Source of the DNA: Hyphochytrium catenoides
Taxonomy: Eukaryota; Sar; Hyphochytriomycetes; Hyphochytriales; Hyphochytriaceae
NCBI GenBank assembly: GCA_900088475.1
Contig: FLMG01003985.1
Span: 1 to 10,302, forward strand
Reading direction: 5' to 3'
DNA: 10,302 nucleotides
Shown here: positions 7,324-10,302 of the stretch, piece after piece
Layout of the letters: every line of letters begins with the position of its first letter
How positions within the stretch are numbered: position 1 is the first letter of the stretch
Notes under the pieces: model-generated
Databases searched by the model: none
Seen by the model: only the letters and a program-made list of their open reading frames with translations
Told to the model about the DNA's origin: nothing
Translations under genes and position numbers: made by a program

Positions 7324-7960
7324 ATTCACTTCTTTTTACTTAGTCGTAGTAGTAGTTGGAAGAGAAGGCCTTTTATTAACGAACAAATATTAAGGAGTGA
7401 CTAGTAGACTATGTTTAGAAAAGAAGATATGAAAAATGTACGACGAACAAGAAGAACAAGAGTGAAAACTACTAGTAGGCCAGAAAAGAGAAAAAGAGGA
7501 AAAAAGCAGCTCCGTTATTATCACCCGACCACCAAGGCGGCGGCAGTAGTAGTAGCTATTATATGTCCGTCTGAAAATAAAAAAAAAATACCTAGTAGTA
7601 GAAGTAAGGAGGAAGAAATTGATGAGACAAAGGTAGAGCGAGCCAAGTGAGAGAGAGAGAGAGAGAGAGACATAGCCAGAGCCAGAGAGAGGGGACGAGA
7701 TAGAAAGATATATATAATATATAGAGGAGAGAGAGAGAGAAGGAGAGAGACCCTGGAAAAAACTACGAAGAGACACTGAGAGAAAAAAGAGAGAGATGCA
7801 AAGGTCAAGATACCGAACTTACCAGACCCGCTAGTAATCAATCACCTCCAGATATGGTAACTATTGGATTGACCAGTGGAGGGGGTTACAAGAATTTGTA
7901 ACTTCTTTGTGGTCATCGCCTGACAACCCACTCGATCGGAGCTCCTGATGCCCAACTGCA
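7324..7960. other. Purine-rich unassigned region with repeated CTAGTAG words
   Basis: On the plus strand this stretch is rich in A and G, the opposite of the tracts on both sides. The word CTAGTAG occurs near 7401, 7472 and 7592, and longer TAGTAGTAG runs at about 7347 and 7546. Frames here are repeat readings. A donor-like GTAAGT occurs on the minus strand at 7822-7817, but the sequence before it has stops in all frames, so it is not a coding exon boundary. Confidence 0.5.
7649..7750. repeat. GA microsatellites
   Basis: A perfect (GA)11 array runs from 7649 to 7670. A second interrupted GA array follows at about 7725-7750, separated by mixed sequence with a small TA run near 7708-7720. The purine strand is the plus strand, opposite in sense to the CT tracts at 7962-8105 and 1929-2011. 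Confidence 0.93.
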
Positions 7961-7961
7961 A

Positions 7962-8105
7962 CTTTCTCTTCTGTCTCTCTCTCCCTCTCTTTCTCTCTCT
8001 CTCTCTGTCCCTTTCTCTCTCTCTCTCTCTGTCTTTCTCCCCCTTCCTCTCTTTCTCTCTCGTCCGCCTGCCCGCCCACTCTCTTTCTCTCTCTCTCTCT
8101 TTCCA
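7962..8105. repeat. Interrupted CT-rich tract
   Basis: CT dinucleotide blocks of 6-20 bases are broken by single G or CCC/TTT interruptions and by a GTCCGCCTGCCCGCCCA patch. Frames through it in both strands encode only Ser/Leu or Arg/Glu runs and are artefacts. Confidence 0.92.
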
Positions 8106-8900
8106 ACTTCCTCGAACTCGCTCTCGAGCTCCTGATGGCTGTTTGCAACTTGGTCCTCTCCCTCTTACTCTCTCTCTCTCTCCCAAACCCGTCTTTTGTC
8201 TCTTGTCCTCTCTGACTTCATTCCTTCTCGCTCTCTCCCACACAAGTGGCCACAATCCTATATCTCTGAGGATGTATGTAGAGCAAAAAGCCCTGCTCCT
8301 GCAAATCTCTCCAGTAACGGAGGCCCGAGGCGACATTACTGATCCATGAATCTCTGCTTGATTCCCATGCATTGTAACTCTCTCTTTTCTCTTCTTGATG
8401 GCAACAGCCAAGGCTATGTCCCTCCCATGTCCCTATACGACACTCCATAGCTTGACCGTTGCCTGACCAAGGTCAATCAGTTGTCATCCATCTTCCCGCA
8501 ACCTGTGGCTTAGGACTCCTACCTGTACTCGCTCGCATACCATTATCTCTCTCTCACTCTCTCTCTCTCCTCCTCCTCATCCCACTTTCAACCTTCCTCC
8601 TACACTTGTCGATTCCATTCTTGGATACCTGGTTCCACACGTCGTTTCGACTCCCTCATGTCGCTTCAAGCGTAACGAAAGGCTGTCAAAACGTCAATAG
8701 TTAATCTCTCTTTGTGCTCTCTCTCTCTCACTCGCTCCCTCGCTTACCGCTCTCTCTCTCTCTCTTTGCACCTCACTCACGCTCTCCCTATCTCTGCCTT
8801 TGAACCCGTCCGTAGGACACTTATCGTGTGTCTGTCGTCTCTTCTTCTTCTCATCAGTTGCTATGTTTATATAGTTGACAAGGCCATCAAGAGCCAGAAA
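8106..8900. other. CT-rich non-coding region upstream of the myosin gene
   Basis: Further CT clusters lie at about 8170-8182, 8545-8580 and 8715-8765, with unique sequence between, notably 8205-8540. No frame resembles a known protein and no exon with good splice sites was found. It probably belongs to the upstream or 5'-leader region of the myosin gene. Confidence 0.5.
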
Positions 8901-8911
8901 AACGTGACGTT
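8901..8911. promoter_or_regulatory. Palindromic ACGT-core element, candidate bZIP/bHLH site
   Basis: AACGTGACGTT is a perfect inverted repeat (AACGT, one-base spacer, ACGTT) about 285 bases upstream of the myosin start. Paired ACGT cores are typical binding sites of bZIP factors. Binding and promoter location are inferred. Confidence 0.3.
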
Positions 8912-9195
8912 TCGATTTCCCATAGATTTGTTTCGCACATTCTTCACCCCTTTTTCTCGCTTACAATCAGGCAGCAGACTTCGTCGGCGCTGCCGGCGGG
9001 GGAAATAAGAGTTGAAGCGTCCAGAGGAGAATCTGCAGCTCAAAGCTGCAAAGCTAGCACCTAAATCGCGCGGCAACTCAAGGGAAAGACTCTTCTCTTT
9101 CTGCAATATCGGGCCTCAGGTCTATGGCACAGACTCGTAGACAGAGAGGAAGGCCCATCGCATAAGAATAAAGAGGGAGAAAGAGAACCAGAGCA

Positions 9196-10302
9196 ATGGC
9201 GGAATTGACTCCTTGCCAGTGTTACTGGCTGCAGAGTCCGAGGGAGTCCTGGCGGGAGTGCCAGGTGCTTGCTTTTCAAGGCGGGCAAGTGGCGCGCGTG
9301 AAGGATCTGAAGTCTGGGCGTGTAGAGAACATCAACATCCGCACATCCACTTATCATCGGACCAATGAGGGACAGTGAGTTTGAGCTCTGACTTTGTTTG
9401 CCTCTGGTCATTTTGTCTGTCTCGCTCAAAAGCAACCTCTTCCTTGCACAATGTTGGTCTGGCGGCTCCTGGTCAGCTGTGTAGTCCCTCCCTAGCTGCC
9501 TCAATCTTCATCAAGAGCACACTTGCCTCCCTCGTAGCCTTACGGTTTGCTTGGTCTCTTCCCCTCGCTCTTCGAAGTCTTTCACTAATGATCTCTCTCT
9601 CTCTTGCTCTCGCTCTTTGCAGGGCTGTCGATGATGTGACTTCTCTCTACTTTCTGAATGAGCCGGCTCTAGTGGATAACTTGGAACGGCGATATCGAGG
9701 GGCAAAGGTCAGCCTCCTGTCAGTGTCTCTCTCTCCCTCACCAGCCCTGGTTTCTTCTCTCGGTGTTGACTTAGACTCAACTTGTCCGATGCTTACATTG
9801 TTCAACTTGTCTTTCACTCTCGTCACTCTTTCTTTCTCTGTCTGCCTTTCTTTCTCTCCGTATCTCTTTGCCCCTCTTTGTGCTCTATCCGAACTGATCC
9901 TCTCTCTTCTCAGGCTCGACCCTACACTTTCATGTCTTCTGTGCTGCTGTCCGTCAACCCCTTAAGGTACTTGAGAGACCCGGAGAAGCGAAGGATCGCA
10001 GCGGGGAAGCTGGATGACGCACCGCCTCACCCGTACACTGTCGCTGAGGTAAGAGAAAACCGGCTCTCAAGGGAGAGGAGCAAAGAGAGAGAAAAAGCAA
10101 AAGGGTTAGCCGGCTTAGATAAGATCGGCAATAACGGGAGAGAAAGAGAAAGAAGATATGAATAGAGAGTGTTGCAGGACGGAGTAGTTCCGCTGTTGCT
10201 ATTCGTGCGTTCTCACTCACGCTCTTTCTCTTCAATCTCTCTCTCTCTCTTTCTCTCCTCCCTCCCACAACTCAAGACTGCATATCGGAGCATGAGGAAG
10301 AG
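9196..10302 (+). CDS. Myosin heavy chain, N-terminal exons 1-4, continues beyond window
   Basis: Exons 9196-9374, 9623-9707, 9914-10048 and 10277-10302 give 141 residues of the motor N-terminus. Residues about 9-48 (CYWLQSPRESWRE...) look like the SH3-like N-terminal subdomain. Then come the conserved motor blocks VDDVTSLYFLNEPALVDNL (62-80) and RRY, YTFMSSVLLSVNPLRYL (92-108), and PHPYTVAETAYRSM (127-140). The P-loop GESGAGKT and the actin-binding region lie beyond the right edge. Introns are 9375-9622 (GTGAGT...TTTGCAG), 9708-9913 (GTCAGC...TCTCAG) and 10049-10276 (GTAAGA...CTCAAG), all CT-rich; the last acceptor is AAG, less usual than CAG/TAG. An in-frame TAA at 9169-9171 and the GCAATGG context support this start. 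The glycine usual in the TYxGxxLxAVNP block is serine (Ser96 region). Myosins are ATP-driven actin motors; the class and cargo cannot be assigned without the rest. Confidence 0.95.
9375..9622 (+). other. Myosin intron 1, CT-rich
   Basis: Donor GTGAGTTT and acceptor CTCTTTGCAG; phase 2, restoring Gln60. The last 40 bases are almost pure CT, a strong polypyrimidine tract. Together with introns 2 and 3 it shows that CT richness on the sense strand is a feature of introns in this genome. Confidence 0.93.

Noticed and set aside
7096-7343. Glu-rich minus-strand and Leu-rich plus-strand frames over the CTT tract
   Set aside because: They are translations of a simple triplet repeat.
7842-8411. 189-codon minus-strand frame and overlapping plus-strand frame 7948-8349
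   Set aside because: Both are dominated by Arg-Glu or Ser-Leu repeats from the CT tract, and the non-repeat ends resemble no family.
8867-9504. Minus-strand frames opposite the myosin promoter and exon 1
   Set aside because: Exon 1 on the plus strand encodes clear myosin sequence with matching splice sites, so the opposite frames are shadows.
1-10302. Bacterial-style systems, mobile elements, CRISPR arrays
   Set aside because: No direct-repeat/spacer array, no transposase, integrase or reverse transcriptase motif, and the splicing shows a eukaryotic nuclear locus.

Overview
The window is nuclear DNA of a eukaryote. Two genes are split by GT-AG introns with pyrimidine-rich 3' ends. The recognisable proteins are eukaryotic: a myosin motor, a TRIAP1/Mdm35-type twin-CX9C protein and a pentatricopeptide-repeat (PPR) protein. 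Long CT, CTT and GA tracts fill the intergenic space and the myosin introns. My best guess is a stramenopile (heterokont) alga or relative. This rests on the general style and on a small Cys-rich module in the 3628-4701 protein that I loosely associate with that group. It is an inference and was not tested.

Layout, left to right. Bases 1-1463 (minus strand) hold the N-terminal 487 codons of a probably mitochondrial PPR protein; its 3' end lies beyond base 1. Bases 1464-2497 are a divergent intergenic region with a (CGCTCTCT)4-(CT)28 tract and a possible 5'-leader intron. Bases 2498-3021 (plus strand) hold a complete three-exon gene for a 74-residue TRIAP1/Mdm35 homologue. Bases 3022-3627 are a convergent intergenic region with a 35-bp duplication. 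Bases 3628-4701 (minus strand) encode a 357-residue predicted secreted/type I membrane protein with a six-cysteine ectodomain, a Pro/Ser/Thr-rich stalk and one membrane helix. Bases 4702-5562 hold no convincing gene. Bases 5563-5814 (minus strand) are probably the last exon of an unidentified gene. Bases 5815-9195 are mostly repeat-rich non-coding sequence in which I could not support a gene. Bases 9196-10302 (plus strand) hold the first four exons of a myosin heavy chain, which runs off the right edge.

The genes do not form an operon or a visible pathway. Two of them (PPR and TRIAP1/Mdm35), which face away from each other, both point to mitochondria: organelle RNA metabolism and intermembrane-space lipid transport. 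No defence system, mobile element, CRISPR array, tRNA or rRNA was seen. The most useful content beyond simple open frames is the set of spliced genes (TRIAP1 and myosin) and the uncharacterised membrane protein.
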